NCBI RefSeq assembly: GCF_020886315.1
Contig: NZ_AP025226.1
Coordinates: forward strand, 372,001 to 436,000
DNA from: Saccharolobus caldissimus
Lineage (GTDB): Archaea > Thermoproteota > Thermoprotei_A > Sulfolobales > Sulfolobaceae
DNA: 64,000 nucleotides
Reading direction: 5' to 3'
This document shows, piece by piece, positions 43,765-52,844 of the stretch. A program made the position numbers and the translations under genes. The notes under the pieces were generated by a model, which saw only the letters and a program-made list of their open reading frames with translations, had not been told where the DNA came from and ran no database searches. How positions within the stretch are numbered: position 1 is the stretch's first letter; the number at the start of each line of letters is the position of its first letter.

Positions 43765-46700
43765 GTTCGGAAGAACTTCCGTCATTATAAGATATTATTA
43801 TTTTCTTTTCCTTTGCTACTATAGCTATTATACTGTCCTTTCTATTCAACAATGCTCTTAATTCAAATGGAGGTATTTTGTATTTTCTTCCGTCTATTTC
43901 GATCGTACTCTCAGCCCTATAGATCCTTACAGTTCTACCCTGTATCTGCAGCTCTAATATTCCGTTTGACGTTAACTCCCCAGTTAACGCAGAATCGGGC
44001 TTAGGCCCTTCTGGCGCTTTTCCGTTGTTATTATCGATATTAAGAGTATCAGCCATAGCATTACTTTCAGTTACCTGGACTGCTTTAGCTTTGGCAAACT
44101 CCCCAGTTTCCTCTGCTTTGTTCATGATTTCTTTAGGCTTTTGTTCTACTTTTTGTTTCAGCTTTACTGAGAAGATCTTAACTTTCTTCTTCTCTTCATC
44201 AGAAAGCTGGTTATAGAGCTCCTGCAATTTATTGAAACATTCCGCATAGGTCCATGAATGAATTTCCGCAAAATCTTTAATACTTTCCTTTCTGAAATTA
44301 TGCATTACTTGTTCGGGGTGAACACTTAATTCGTTGCAGCTCTCAATTTCAACTGCTACAGCTTGATCATATCTTAATGTATAATTAGTATCAAAAGGAA
44401 TGGCTGCTAAGTCTGGCCTAGCTGCTAAGTCTGGAGTCTGCTTTACAGTTACAACGTAATACTTATTCTTCATATAGCGTAACATTACTTTCATTGCTAA
44501 CTTCCGTCCTTCATCTGAAGGCGCTATTGTTTTGATATCGCCGAACAGACCTTTTCCATACATCAATAATTTCTTATTCTTCACTTTCTCGACGCTGATA
44601 TAGCCGGAAGCTTCTAGCTTATTTATCACGTCCTCGACTTTGTCCCTATCCACTCCTAACTTCTTTAATAAGTCTACTAGATAGATGCTATGGTTGCCGT
44701 TCTCAGTCCTCCCTACATATATATGATAAAGTACTTGTTGCTCTATGACATTCGGTCTTTCTATATACTTAAAGAGAGGATTAACCAATGATAGGACGTC
44801 ATCTTTCCTCTCTTCGGTCATGTATTTCTCTTTCATTCTTCTTATAGCGTCGCTAAGCCTTTCTTGATTGAATTTCAGTTCAATGTAATCGAATTTTACT
44901 TTGAACGGTGTTGCTGGATCCCCTTGTTTCCTCGGCATTATTGTCATAACTGCTTCCCCCGGTTCCAGTTTCGGAAGTACTCTCTCTATTTTACTTGCAA
45001 AATCCTGATCAACTTTACTGAGCTTCTCGGCGTCATCACCAGCCGTCCTCATTAGAACCTTTACTGCAGTATTGCTGAATATCGACTTCAGCATCTCGGG
45101 CTTCAATTGGCCGGTATGCTGGTGTGCCAGGACTAAGTGCATGTAAAACTTCCTAGCTTGCGAAAGGATAGTGTCGATAATCGACAGGTCAGAGATTACT
45201 TCAAACTCATCGATTATAGTCAACACAGGGATTAGCTTCTTCCTTAGTGCCCTCCTTATCAGCGCAGAATACCACAGCTTGTAGACCCAGCCGGCAATCA
45301 TTAGGAATGACGCTTTATCGCCGATGTAGGCGTTACTTGCATTGATCACTATCAAATTGCCAGGCTCTAATACATCACTGATAGAATCCGATGAGAACAA
45401 CCTTTTTAGCAGGGGATTAGTTGCATATTCTTCTAATCTGCTTAAAGCGGACACGTAAGTAGTTTCTTCTAACTCTTGGAACTGCTGCAGTTTCTCTTCC
45501 CAAAGTGGATCGTTGATTGGTAGGTCTAATTCACCGGATCTTAACTTCAGTATAATGTTGTATAGGTCACTAAATGTTGGATTTCTCGTCTTCATATATA
45601 GGATCTTCAAGGCATTAATGATGACGTATTCTACGTAAACAGCCCCTGCTTTCAGAGCGAATAGCTGTTCGAAGATCTCTTTCACATTGCTTTCTGCTAA
45701 CAGCTCTGCTTGGTCCTTTGGGATCCCATCTGGAATACTGAGAGGATTAACTGCTATTGTAGTCTGAACCGGATCCACATAGATCAACTTCTCATAATCG
45801 GCCATTGTTGAGGCTAGCTGTTCTGCAAAGTCACCGTTGGGGTCTATCAACACTGTGACACTTTCTGGGTATGCCTTCATGAAATGAGTCATCAGTGTTC
45901 CTAAAAATGATGTTTTACCGGCACCAGTCCCTCCAATAACATACATATGTCTTTGTAGGTCTTCCAGCTCTAGCCTAACCTCTTTTCCCGTCTCTGGGTT
46001 TATGCCGACGCGGAAGCCCTGACGCTCTGGAACTATTGTTGGTAATGGAGCTCCTCTTCCTACGGTAGTAGGCAATATACTAGGATCTGGAATTATAGCA
46101 ATTTTGTTTAACTTATCCTCGTCAACCCAAACCCATCTCTTATATTTTAAATTCCAAAAACGCGGAACTCTCGGGGTTTCATCTTCCCATTTACTCGTTT
46201 TTGTTATCTCTAATCTAAGCTTTCCAGACCTAGTAAGAATGTATTTTTTCAGTTCATCTGTAAGGGTCTTTATTCTATCTTTCTCATTAGATAAGACGTA
46301 AACTTGCACGTAATAGAGGTTATCTTTAGCATAATTTTCTAATCTTGAAGCGATAATCTCTCTTTGTCTTTTTCCAATTAACGACTGGTTCCTCCTAAGC
46401 TTATCAGCGTGTTTTAACAATATGTCATTAAGGCGAGGCTCTAAAACTATCCATATCCTTAACTGCTCCTTTTCTTGAAGTTTTGTTAGGACGTTTGTAA
46501 AGTCGTTTACTTCTATACCCCAATAAAAATCTTTTTCATTTTTCAATAATACCTTTCCAACAAATTTAGCTGAAGGTATAGTTTGAGCTTCTTTTACATC
46601 AAAATATTGCCTTAATACTTCTATCTGTGCGGCTGTTCTTGTAAATATATGTAAGATGTCCTTGTCTTTATAATATATCAGTTCAAACACATGCCCTAGA

Positions 46701-46786
46701 CTATTAAATACATCTACCTTTTGGTCTACTCTTGGAAATAATTCGTATAACTTATAATTTGTTTTATCACGGTTTAGTAGTCCCAT
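43748..46786 (-). CDS. TraG/VirD4-HerA-type conjugation ATPase
   Basis: 1012 residues. The N-terminal part is VirB4/TraC-like; Walker A MYVIGGTGAGKTSFLGTL near residue 282, Walker B PVLTIIDEFEV, then SQARKFYMHLVLAHQHTGQL typical of coupling proteins, and a C-terminal winged helix plus low-complexity tail. Comparable in size to pNOB8 ORF1025, which has TraG similarity. It would pump DNA during transfer. Two motif copies (43971, 44095) are read through in frame as TGEL/TGEF in the linker. Confidence 0.85.
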   Translation of the reverse strand: MGLLNRDKTNYKLYELFPRVDQKVDVFNSLGHVFELIYYKDKDILHIFTRTAAQIEVLRQYFDVKEAQTIPSAKFVGKVLLKNEKDFYWGIEVNDFTNVLTKLQEKEQLRIWIVLEPRLNDILLKHADKLRRNQSLIGKRQREIIASRLENYAKDNLYYVQVYVLSNEKDRIKTLTDELKKYILTRSGKLRLEITKTSKWEDETPRVPRFWNLKYKRWVWVDEDKLNKIAIIPDPSILPTTVGRGAPLPTIVPERQGFRVGINPETGKEVRLELEDLQRHMYVIGGTGAGKTSFLGTLMTHFMKAYPESVTVLIDPNGDFAEQLASTMADYEKLIYVDPVQTTIAVNPLSIPDGIPKDQAELLAESNVKEIFEQLFALKAGAVYVEYVIINALKILYMKTRNPTFSDLYNIILKLRSGELDLPINDPLWEEKLQQFQELEETTYVSALSRLEEYATNPLLKRLFSSDSISDVLEPGNLIVINASNAYIGDKASFLMIAGWVYKLWYSALIRRALRKKLIPVLTIIDEFEVISDLSIIDTILSQARKFYMHLVLAHQHTGQLKPEMLKSIFSNTAVKVLMRTAGDDAEKLSKVDQDFASKIERVLPKLEPGEAVMTIMPRKQGDPATPFKVKFDYIELKFNQERLSDAIRRMKEKYMTEERKDDVLSLVNPLFKYIERPNVIEQQVLYHIYVGRTENGNHSIYLVDLLKKLGVDRDKVEDVINKLEASGYISVEKVKNKKLLMYGKGLFGDIKTIAPSDEGRKLAMKVMLRYMKNKYYVVTVKQTPDLAARPDLAAIPFDTNYTLRYDQAVAVEIESCNELSVHPEQVMHNFRKESIKDFAEIHSWTYAECFNKLQELYNQLSDEEKKKVKIFSVKLKQKVEQKPKEIMNKAEETGEFAKAKAVQVTESNAMADTLNIDNNNGKAPEGPKPDSALTGELTSNGILELQIQGRTVRIYRAESTIEIDGRKYKIPPFELRALLNRKDSIIAIVAKEKKIIISYNDGSSSELTPLS
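43971..43988. repeat. Recombination motif GTTAACT-CCCC-AGTTAAC
   Basis: Perfect 7-base arms; inside the TraG-like gene, read in frame. Confidence 0.85.
44095..44110. repeat. Recombination motif CAAACTCCCCAGTTTC
   Basis: Inside the TraG-like gene, 124 bases from the previous copy. Confidence 0.75.
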
Positions 46787-46861
46787 CAGAAGATAGTCAT
46801 TTTAAAAATCAGTTAGCTTTAAGCTACTTATTTCAACAATGCTTACGCTTAATTTTAACTT

Positions 46862-47190
46862 TGCGGGGGTTAAGGGGGCGAAAGTCCCCTTCCGTCAGGG
46901 AGGGGATGGATAGCCCCCTTATAGAAATGTTTTTATACTAAAAAACAATAACTTTCCTTAGACCTCGGCTGTAAGAGCTAGGTCGTACCCTCGGGACTGT
47001 GGGATCTTAAGCCTGTGGAGAGAAACCCTCCGTAACCTCTCTTCCACACGGGGCATTACAGAACGGTTCCGTTCGATGGAACCTCCGCTGTGGGTGAAGA
47101 GGGATCGAGGTTTCTCTGAGAAGCAGGAAATCTTCATCGCGAGGTGGAGATGCCCCGTCCGTAAGGGCGGGGTAGTTCACACCTCATGGT
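46862..47190 (+). mobile_element. IS200/IS605-type non-coding remnant, copy 2 (tnpB 3' end / omega-RNA-like)
   Basis: Begins GGGGGTTAAGGGGGCG with the same GATGGATAGCCCCCTTAT stem as 17869-18245 but in the other direction; ends with the hairpin CCCGTCCGTAAGGGCGGGG and GTAGTTCAC. The frame KQEIFIARWRCPVRKGGVVH resembles the C-terminal tail of Sulfolobus TnpB proteins, which overlaps their omega RNA. No transposase body is left. It touches the end of the next gene. Confidence 0.5.
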
Positions 47191-48173
47191 GTACAGATCT
47201 TTTTAGCATTATCCAACAACATTGCAGAAAATTCTGTAATGAAAATTACCGCGCTCTTTCCGTTAAATATCTTCCATAGATAAGAATCTGTTATTTCGAG
47301 TAGTCTTAACCCTATAACTCCCCTAGATATATTATCCTCAAACGGAATTGCAACTCTATCTTGTCCTAGCAACACTTCCTTTATTTTAGCTATCTTATCA
47401 TCTGATAGCCCGTACATTTTTGGAACATCATAGCTTCTCACCTCATCCTCTGCACGACTATACTCACTACAAACCTGCTCGTTTATCCTAGGATCCTTTT
47501 TTATACAGAGGTTCTTTATTAACTGTAAGTGTGCTTCTGGCATACTTTCAGCATAATCGAAGAACTCCAATAATTCGTCTAGAGTCATGTTGTAAAATAT
47601 GTTATAGTGTACGTATATCATTTCTCTTAAAATTTCGTTCTTCAGTTCATCATCGCTTCCTAATATAACGTCAAGATATTGTAAATGCGAGTCTGACATT
47701 GCCTTATATCCCCACGAGTTCTTTATTTTTTCAAGTACAGAAATTGCATCCTTAACGTCCTTTATCTTCTTATTAAGAATTTCATCATATTCCCTATAAG
47801 ATCCTTTATCAATTTTAAAAGATTCTAGGAGTTTATTTAACGCGTCGAGATAATCATATAATATGTTGTCATAAATGAAAGAGTATGCTTTGTTTTCAGT
47901 TTCTATAAACTCCTTAATATTGAACTTGTATCGTGGATAAAATTTTTTCATCTTCTTTATCAATGTGCTAAATTCTGTATACGCTGCTTCTAGTGAATCA
48001 AAAAACGGCTTTGACGAGAGGAAAGTTATAATATTTGCATACATCTTTCCACAAATCCCTACTTCGTTTGAGAGATATGCTAAAAGTGCTGTTCTTATTA
48101 CGTCTGATGGTCTTCCTTTTTCTTCAATCTTCTCTGCAATCCAATCCTCCACTCTAGCGCTGACTGTTTTCAT
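47184..48173 (-). CDS. Ribbon-helix-helix protein with long helical C-terminal domain
   Basis: 329 residues. N-terminal KTVSARVEDWIAEKIEEKGR then PSDVIRTALLAYLSN is an RHH DNA-binding domain; the remaining 280 residues are helical with a central coiled part. Its 3' end lies at the edge of the mobile remnant, so the natural C terminus may be altered. Role unknown, perhaps partition or regulation. Confidence 0.65.
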   Translation of the reverse strand: MKTVSARVEDWIAEKIEEKGRPSDVIRTALLAYLSNEVGICGKMYANIITFLSSKPFFDSLEAAYTEFSTLIKKMKKFYPRYKFNIKEFIETENKAYSFIYDNILYDYLDALNKLLESFKIDKGSYREYDEILNKKIKDVKDAISVLEKIKNSWGYKAMSDSHLQYLDVILGSDDELKNEILREMIYVHYNIFYNMTLDELLEFFDYAESMPEAHLQLIKNLCIKKDPRINEQVCSEYSRAEDEVRSYDVPKMYGLSDDKIAKIKEVLLGQDRVAIPFEDNISRGVIGLRLLEITDSYLWKIFNGKSAVIFITEFSAMLLDNAKKICTP

Positions 48174-48242
48174 TTACATTCACATCCTAAAATCTACCAC
48201 ATAATATAAAAACGCTTTTTGTCTAAAAGAGGTATTACCAGG

Positions 48243-48258
48243 TAAACTGGGGAGTTAA
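48243..48258. repeat. Recombination motif TAAACTGGGGAGTTAA
   Basis: Intergenic, 115 bases from the copy at 48358. Confidence 0.8.
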
Positions 48259-48357
48259 CGGGCTCAGTTTTGGCAGTCGGTCCTCATTTTTCAGTACGTC
48301 ATCTCATCATCATCGCCCTAATATTCTCTTTATACAGAAATTTTTATAAACTTTGAA

Positions 48358-48373
48358 TTAACTCCCCAGTTTA
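48358..48373. repeat. Recombination motif TTAACTCCCCAGTTTA
   Basis: Just past the end of the 48393 gene. Confidence 0.8.
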
Positions 48374-48392
48374 ATGCAAAAAATTGAATAAC

Positions 48393-48791
48393 TTAATGAG
48401 CTAACAACATCACAACGATAAGGAAAATCCAGCCTGCAGCAATTATATACCCAATAAACCTTCTGGCAACCTCCAAAACCGTAAGTAAAATATATAATGC
48501 AGTTAGGGGTATCAGCCATGCTATTATATTCGCATATGTTGAAGCTAAACTTGGGTCTTGTTTCAATAATGTGCTTTGTAAGATATTCTGAATTAAACCT
48601 ACAAGCCAATTATAGGCTTCAGCTATGTAACTAAGAATTTCCTGGAATAAACCAGAAGGCGGTGAAGGTATTTTATTAGCATAGTTCTGGATTTGTGTGC
48701 TATTAAGCAGTGATGTGTTAGTAGTAGTTACTGCAGCTGCTGTTATACTAATTATTATAATGTATAATGCGAATAGAGCTACTACCCTCAT
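48393..48791 (-). CDS. Small secreted or membrane protein of the transfer region
   Basis: 132 residues. Signal-like N-terminal helix, a Ser/Thr/Asn linker, and two C-terminal TM helices (AWLIPLTALYILLTVLEVAR; FIGYIIAAGWIFLIVVMLLA). Size and topology suit a pilin-like or VirB2/VirB3-like component, but no motif proves it. Confidence 0.5.
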   Translation of the reverse strand: MRVVALFALYIIIISITAAAVTTTNTSLLNSTQIQNYANKIPSPPSGLFQEILSYIAEAYNWLVGLIQNILQSTLLKQDPSLASTYANIIAWLIPLTALYILLTVLEVARRFIGYIIAAGWIFLIVVMLLAH

Positions 48792-48828
48792 TTTGCCTCA
48801 CTAAAGATTATTTTTAAAAAGCTACTAA

Positions 48829-49392
48829 GTGATGGTAGAACGGTTCTTAATCCAATCAATTTTAGATTTTGCGTTTCTATTTTTCATTTACGAGCTAAGG
48901 AATTACAGATTACTGAAGAGGGCAAAGTATCTCTGTAAAATAGGCACCGTTAAAGTATATCAAATTGAAAGTGAGGATCCAAACGCAATAACAATAAAAT
49001 CGTTAATCTTTGGGAAGAGTATTATTTTCGTAGGTAGGATTACTAAGGAAATTTATGCTCACGAAGAAGGACATTTGCATCAGCCGAATTTTATGTTTTA
49101 TTTTTTGATAGCTGCAGCGTTAATGATTGCTTATAATGTCCTTACTGTCCCCCTTTTGCTTATCGTATATAAAATAATGTTTTGGCATTATGAGAGAGAC
49201 GCTGACTTATACGCTTACAGACTGTATAACGTAAAATATGAATCTGACGTTTTTAGGCCAAAATCACAAATTGAACGACTGAAAGCATGGATATTTGATA
49301 CTCATCCTCCGGATTACGTGAGAAAAATAGAAGAATATTATGATAAAAAAACGAATATCTTAAAGCTGTTTATTCATGACTTAATTTCTTAG
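48829..49392 (+). CDS. M48-like membrane metalloprotease
   Basis: 187 residues. HEEGH (YAHEEGHLHQP, about residue 82) is the HExxH zinc motif; YERDADLYAYRL (about 125) supplies the third ligand in the M48 EADxxA-like pattern, and DTHPP near the end is also typical. TM helices lie before and between these. Shorter than HtpX. Probably helps transfer-apparatus assembly or entry; the role is inference. Confidence 0.75.
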   Translation: MMVERFLIQSILDFAFLFFIYELRNYRLLKRAKYLCKIGTVKVYQIESEDPNAITIKSLIFGKSIIFVGRITKEIYAHEEGHLHQPNFMFYFLIAAALMIAYNVLTVPLLLIVYKIMFWHYERDADLYAYRLYNVKYESDVFRPKSQIERLKAWIFDTHPPDYVRKIEEYYDKKTNILKLFIHDLIS

Positions 49393-49665
49393 CAATTTCC
49401 TTACTCTTCTGTATTCTAGGAAACCGCCGACTAGAGCGATAAAGCCCAAGATAGACAAGAACGCAGTCAGATATTGACTTGCGTTTCCCAGCAAGCTAGC
49501 GAATGCTGACGTAAACTGGTTAGCGAACGCACCGCCTAACAATACTAGCCCTGCGATTATTCCAGCAATAGCACCCTCATTATTCCCTTTTCTATACTTC
49601 GGCATCGGTACCTTTATTGAATTAACTACTTTCTTCGCTTTTTGCAGTACTTTCATACTGCTCAA
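49381..49665 (-). CDS. Two-TM protein, VirB2/TedC-pilin-like
   Basis: 94 residues. Basic N terminus, then GAIAGIIAGLVLLGGAFANQ and a second hydrophobic helix (LTAFLSILGFIALVGGFLEY). Archaeal DNA-import and conjugation pilins (CedA1, TedC) have this two-helix plan. Convergent with the protease gene with a 12-base overlap. Confidence 0.5.
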   Translation of the reverse strand: MSSMKVLQKAKKVVNSIKVPMPKYRKGNNEGAIAGIIAGLVLLGGAFANQFTSAFASLLGNASQYLTAFLSILGFIALVGGFLEYRRVRKLLRN

Positions 49666-49694
49666 TTCTTACTCTTTTTAAAAACCCCTATCTT

Positions 49695-50237
49695 ATGGCA
49701 AGACTAAGAGAAGAAACGGTAGGTTGGTTATATACTGTTAGTGGACTACAAGAACGAAGTTTCCCTATTGGGATAAAGAACGTGAATATGAAAGAATTAG
49801 CAGTAGCTTTTCCTCTGATTATGATAGCAATTGCTTTCGCTTTTAAGAATTTTATGATCAGTATAGCAGCTCTAACGCCAGTGATGTTTGTAATTTTCTA
49901 TGAAGAGAAAAGTATGGATGAATTTCAGTATGTATATCATTTCATGAAGTTCTATATCGGCGACTTCTTAGCTCCTAAAGAAGAGAAAAAGAAAATACAA
50001 AAGCAGCCTGTGAAAATCAATACGCAAATAATAAGCAAATATATTGATCATGGATTACTCACACTAGGGGCTCTGATGGCTTTAACATCATTGCCTGACG
50101 TAATAAAAATCTTCGAATTTGTAATACTACCACCGTATACAATTCTAGAAACCGAATTATTATTTGGAATAGGTACTGGGTTAGCGGTAAGCGAGACCAT
50201 AATTTTCATGACTAAAAAATTGAAAAAGAAGAAGTAA
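49695..50237 (+). CDS. Membrane protein of the transfer region
   Basis: 180 residues. N-terminal soluble strand, TM helices at about 35-70 (ELAVAFPLIMIAIAFAFKNF), a basic linker, and two more hydrophobic stretches. The order resembles VirB3/PrgI-type proteins with an extra domain, which is only a suggestion. A recombination motif begins at its stop codon. Confidence 0.5.
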   Translation: MARLREETVGWLYTVSGLQERSFPIGIKNVNMKELAVAFPLIMIAIAFAFKNFMISIAALTPVMFVIFYEEKSMDEFQYVYHFMKFYIGDFLAPKEEKKKIQKQPVKINTQIISKYIDHGLLTLGALMALTSLPDVIKIFEFVILPPYTILETELLFGIGTGLAVSETIIFMTKKLKKKK

Positions 50238-50250
50238 ACTCCCCAGTTTA
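50235..50250. repeat. Recombination motif, perfect
   Basis: Its TAA is the stop codon of the 49695 gene. Confidence 0.9.
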
Positions 50251-50266
50251 ATGAGAAAAAATTAAG

Positions 50267-50446
50267 TTAACCTATTTTTATTACATCTACTTTCATTCTC
50301 GACTTCAACCCACCTACTGTTTGCGGGTCATTTAAGTAAATGGTTAATTCCATAGGGAAAGCCTTATACTTCTTTACTAAAGCTATTATTTGTTCTGGGT
50401 CCTTAGATCTGATTATGTATTGCATCAAAAGAATAATATCGTTCAC
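50267..50446 (-). CDS. 59-residue protein
   Basis: GTG 50446 (or ATG at the eighth codon), stop 50267. DIILLMQYIIRSKDPEQIIA then KAFPMELTIYLNDPQTVG; mixed alpha/beta with good composition. No family recognised. Confidence 0.5.
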   Translation of the reverse strand: MNDIILLMQYIIRSKDPEQIIALVKKYKAFPMELTIYLNDPQTVGGLKSRMKVDVIKIG

Positions 50447-50454
50447 AGGCTATA

Positions 50455-50560
50455 ATTTTTAACTCTACGATAGTTAAACGTAAAATTGCCTTTAACTCTA
50501 GGATAGTTCAAAGGAAGAGTTAAAGGAAAAACTGAGGTTAACTCTAGGATAGTTAAAAGT
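50455..50560 (+). repeat. Operator array 1 (inverted copy of 52845-52951)
   Basis: Contains TTAACTCTAGGATAGTTAA (50538-50556) and two near-copies (about 50461 and 50492) plus a half-site. Each is a dyad with TTAACT/AGTTAA arms. It lies just upstream of the 50589 gene, and the whole 105-bp block recurs in reverse orientation at 52845. Confidence 0.7.
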
Positions 50561-50588
50561 TATAATTCTCTCTTTTGATTTAGAAAAT

Positions 50589-51212
50589 ATGCTAGGAGAA
50601 TTTTTTGCTGGAATTTCATTCATACTTTTAATAATCCTAATAGTAGTTATCGTATATTATTCGAGGAAGGTTTCTCAACTAAACAGAAGAATAAGTGAAG
50701 TTCAGCTTAATGCACAACAGCAGGCTCAGCAGATAGCTCAACAGATGTTTCAAACATGGGTTCAACAACACTCTCAACAATTAAGGCAGCAAATCGAACA
50801 AGCAGTAAAACAACAGTATGAAGCACAGTTAGAAATGTGGAAACAACAGAATGAGCAAGCAATAAGGAAGGATGCTATAGCCAGGTCTGTTAATACTCTT
50901 TTAGGAAGAATAGGGGAGGAATTTGCACCTCTGCTCTTAGCTGATAAGTACCAAGTTAATCCTAAAGATTTCAGGCATTTAGGTAGTCCGGTGGATTATA
51001 TAGCTTTCAAAGGACTTTCTGACGATAATGTGGATCCGGAGGTTATTTTCATTGAAGTTAAGAGCGGTAAATCTAATGCACTAACTGAAAGGGAAAGAAA
51101 AGTTAGGGATGCAATAAGGAACGGAAAAGTCAGATATGAGGTAGTTAGCTTAAATGACCTTATAGGGGAAGTACAGAAGAAGATTAATGAAGAAATAAAC
51201 AAAATGGATTAG
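50589..51212 (+). CDS. Membrane-anchored Holliday-junction-resolvase-related nuclease (PF10107-like)
   Basis: 207 residues. TM helix 5-24, a glutamine-rich coiled coil (30-95), then GRIGEEFAPLLLADKYQVNP, LGSPVDYIAFKG and VIFIEVKSGKS: the PD-(D/E)XK active site (Glu, Asp, Glu-x-Lys) of the archaeal Holliday-resolvase-related family. Upstream operators imply regulation shared with the PIN module. Confidence 0.8.
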   Translation: MLGEFFAGISFILLIILIVVIVYYSRKVSQLNRRISEVQLNAQQQAQQIAQQMFQTWVQQHSQQLRQQIEQAVKQQYEAQLEMWKQQNEQAIRKDAIARSVNTLLGRIGEEFAPLLLADKYQVNPKDFRHLGSPVDYIAFKGLSDDNVDPEVIFIEVKSGKSNALTERERKVRDAIRNGKVRYEVVSLNDLIGEVQKKINEEINKMD

Positions 51213-51218
51213 AAAATT

Positions 51219-52097
51219 CTATTGTCTAGTAATTAGATCATTGACATTTTTAATTACTAATTTACCTAATATATCCCGAATTTCCATAGCGTATTCTTTT
51301 AAGTCTCCACGGGGGTCTATATCTCCCTTTATTATACCGTTTAAATAACCTAAAATAGCCTTATACAGTCTTTCAAAATCATTATCATCTGTAATAAAAA
51401 CGATCTCATCATAGATTCTTTCTCGCAAAAACAAAAAAAGATATTGAAATATTAGCTGGTCATTTCTACTTGGCGCTTTTTTATATCCTTTTGACTTTAG
51501 GTCGCGTAAGTGTCTGTCAATTCCCTCATGAATTAGTTGAATTTCTCTGATAATATCATCATCAAAAAGTATCTTAACGTGATCAAGTATAGTACATCTC
51601 TGTTTGATCACAGTTTCTGTACCCGATAGAAAATCAACCAGATCATCGGCCTTCCTATTTAAAGCTACATGATTCCTAAGAGATTCTAAAGAGGAGTTTA
51701 CTAACCTTTCTTCTAACTCTGTAAAGAACCTCTTCGCAAGTATTTGTCTTATTCCGCCTGGGGGAATCAGCCCATTATATTTGCTTTTTAGTATTTGTTC
51801 ATAGAGTTGGTCAAAACTCTTCCTTATTTTGCCTATGATTTTCAGTTTATCTCTTACAGTTAGTTTGTCCCAATCGGATCCAGATAGTATTTTCTCGTAA
51901 ATGATATGAGATGTTATGTTATATGCATCATAAATTATTGATTCGAATTCAGATAAGTTAATACCAAGTATAATACATTGGTCTTTACCTAATAAACTAA
52001 TAAAACTTTCAATATCTTTAGTCTCATTTAGTAATTCCCTATATATCCACTTTACAAGAATATTAGTATCTAAGAAAAAAGCTATATTTTTACTCAT
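51219..52097 (-). CDS. PIN-domain nuclease-like protein
   Basis: 292 residues. FFLDTNILVKWIYRELLNE (first acidic residue) at the N terminus, NLSEFESIIYDAYN, and IVFITDDNDFERLYKAIL near residue 245 with the closing acidic residues; the middle is a long helical insert. Overlaps the upstream gene by ATGA. Larger than VapC toxins; a ribonuclease or effector paired with its upstream protein. Confidence 0.75.
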   Translation of the reverse strand: MSKNIAFFLDTNILVKWIYRELLNETKDIESFISLLGKDQCIILGINLSEFESIIYDAYNITSHIIYEKILSGSDWDKLTVRDKLKIIGKIRKSFDQLYEQILKSKYNGLIPPGGIRQILAKRFFTELEERLVNSSLESLRNHVALNRKADDLVDFLSGTETVIKQRCTILDHVKILFDDDIIREIQLIHEGIDRHLRDLKSKGYKKAPSRNDQLIFQYLFLFLRERIYDEIVFITDDNDFERLYKAILGYLNGIIKGDIDPRGDLKEYAMEIRDILGKLVIKNVNDLITRQ

Positions 52098-52803
52098 TCT
52101 TTACCACATGGAGCTTTGAAAAAAGATAATACCCCCAGGAGTCCTTTGAGGGCATAGGTGTCTTACCAGCTACTAGTACGTGCAGTAATGCTCCGCTCAG
52201 CTCAGATATGTAGGGGAATACTTCTTTTTTCTTTATATAAATTAGTATAGGCATCCCCAAAAATCCTACTAGGAAATTAGTCATGTTGAATGTATCTTTA
52301 ATTTTAGAATCTTTCGTCTTTATGTTAGGGTTAGGTATGTTTATTTTACGCAGTTTTAGGTATATCCCTATCACGAAACGTAAATACAATGAATAATAAG
52401 TAGTTATCAAGAAATTAGGGCTGTCTGAGTTTAATACCTCATTATAAAACTTCTCTTCATTTTTCTTTAATCCGTTAATAAGTTTCTCTAAGCTCTCCAT
52501 TACCATTTCTCTATATTCCCCTATAGTTGTATTATTTTCTAGTAGCGAGTTATATAATTCAAAATCTTCTTTTATTTTTTCAGTTTCTTCAGACAATATT
52601 CTTAACTTATCCTCATCTTCGGGGTTTAGTATTAATGTCAATAATCCTTCATAGATCTCAAACAAATTTTTTTCATACTTCTCAATCAAATAATCCTTCA
52701 TCTTCTCTAAATATTGGATAGGAAAATTCCTATTTCTCACTCCTTTTAATGAATTATAATACTCCTCGAAAGGAATTGAAAGTTCCTCTGACATAGTTAT
52801 CAA
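52090..52803 (-). CDS. Partner of the PIN-domain protein
   Basis: 237 residues. Helical and acidic N-terminal two-thirds, then a hydrophobic stretch (FNMTNFLVGFLGMPILIYIK) and SGALLHVLVAGK. The first gene of a two-gene operon reading from operator array 2. No family recognised; a regulatory or antitoxin-like role is possible. Confidence 0.55.
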   Translation of the reverse strand: MITMSEELSIPFEEYYNSLKGVRNRNFPIQYLEKMKDYLIEKYEKNLFEIYEGLLTLILNPEDEDKLRILSEETEKIKEDFELYNSLLENNTTIGEYREMVMESLEKLINGLKKNEEKFYNEVLNSDSPNFLITTYYSLYLRFVIGIYLKLRKINIPNPNIKTKDSKIKDTFNMTNFLVGFLGMPILIYIKKKEVFPYISELSGALLHVLVAGKTPMPSKDSWGYYLFSKLHVVKNE

Positions 52804-52844
52804 TCTATGATATATTTATAAAACACTCTACAAAAAACTTTTCT

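Noticed and set aside
47076-47279. 67-codon plus-strand frame as a separate gene
   Set aside because: It runs across the end of the mobile remnant into the antisense of the 47184 gene; only its TnpB-tail resemblance was kept, as part of the element.
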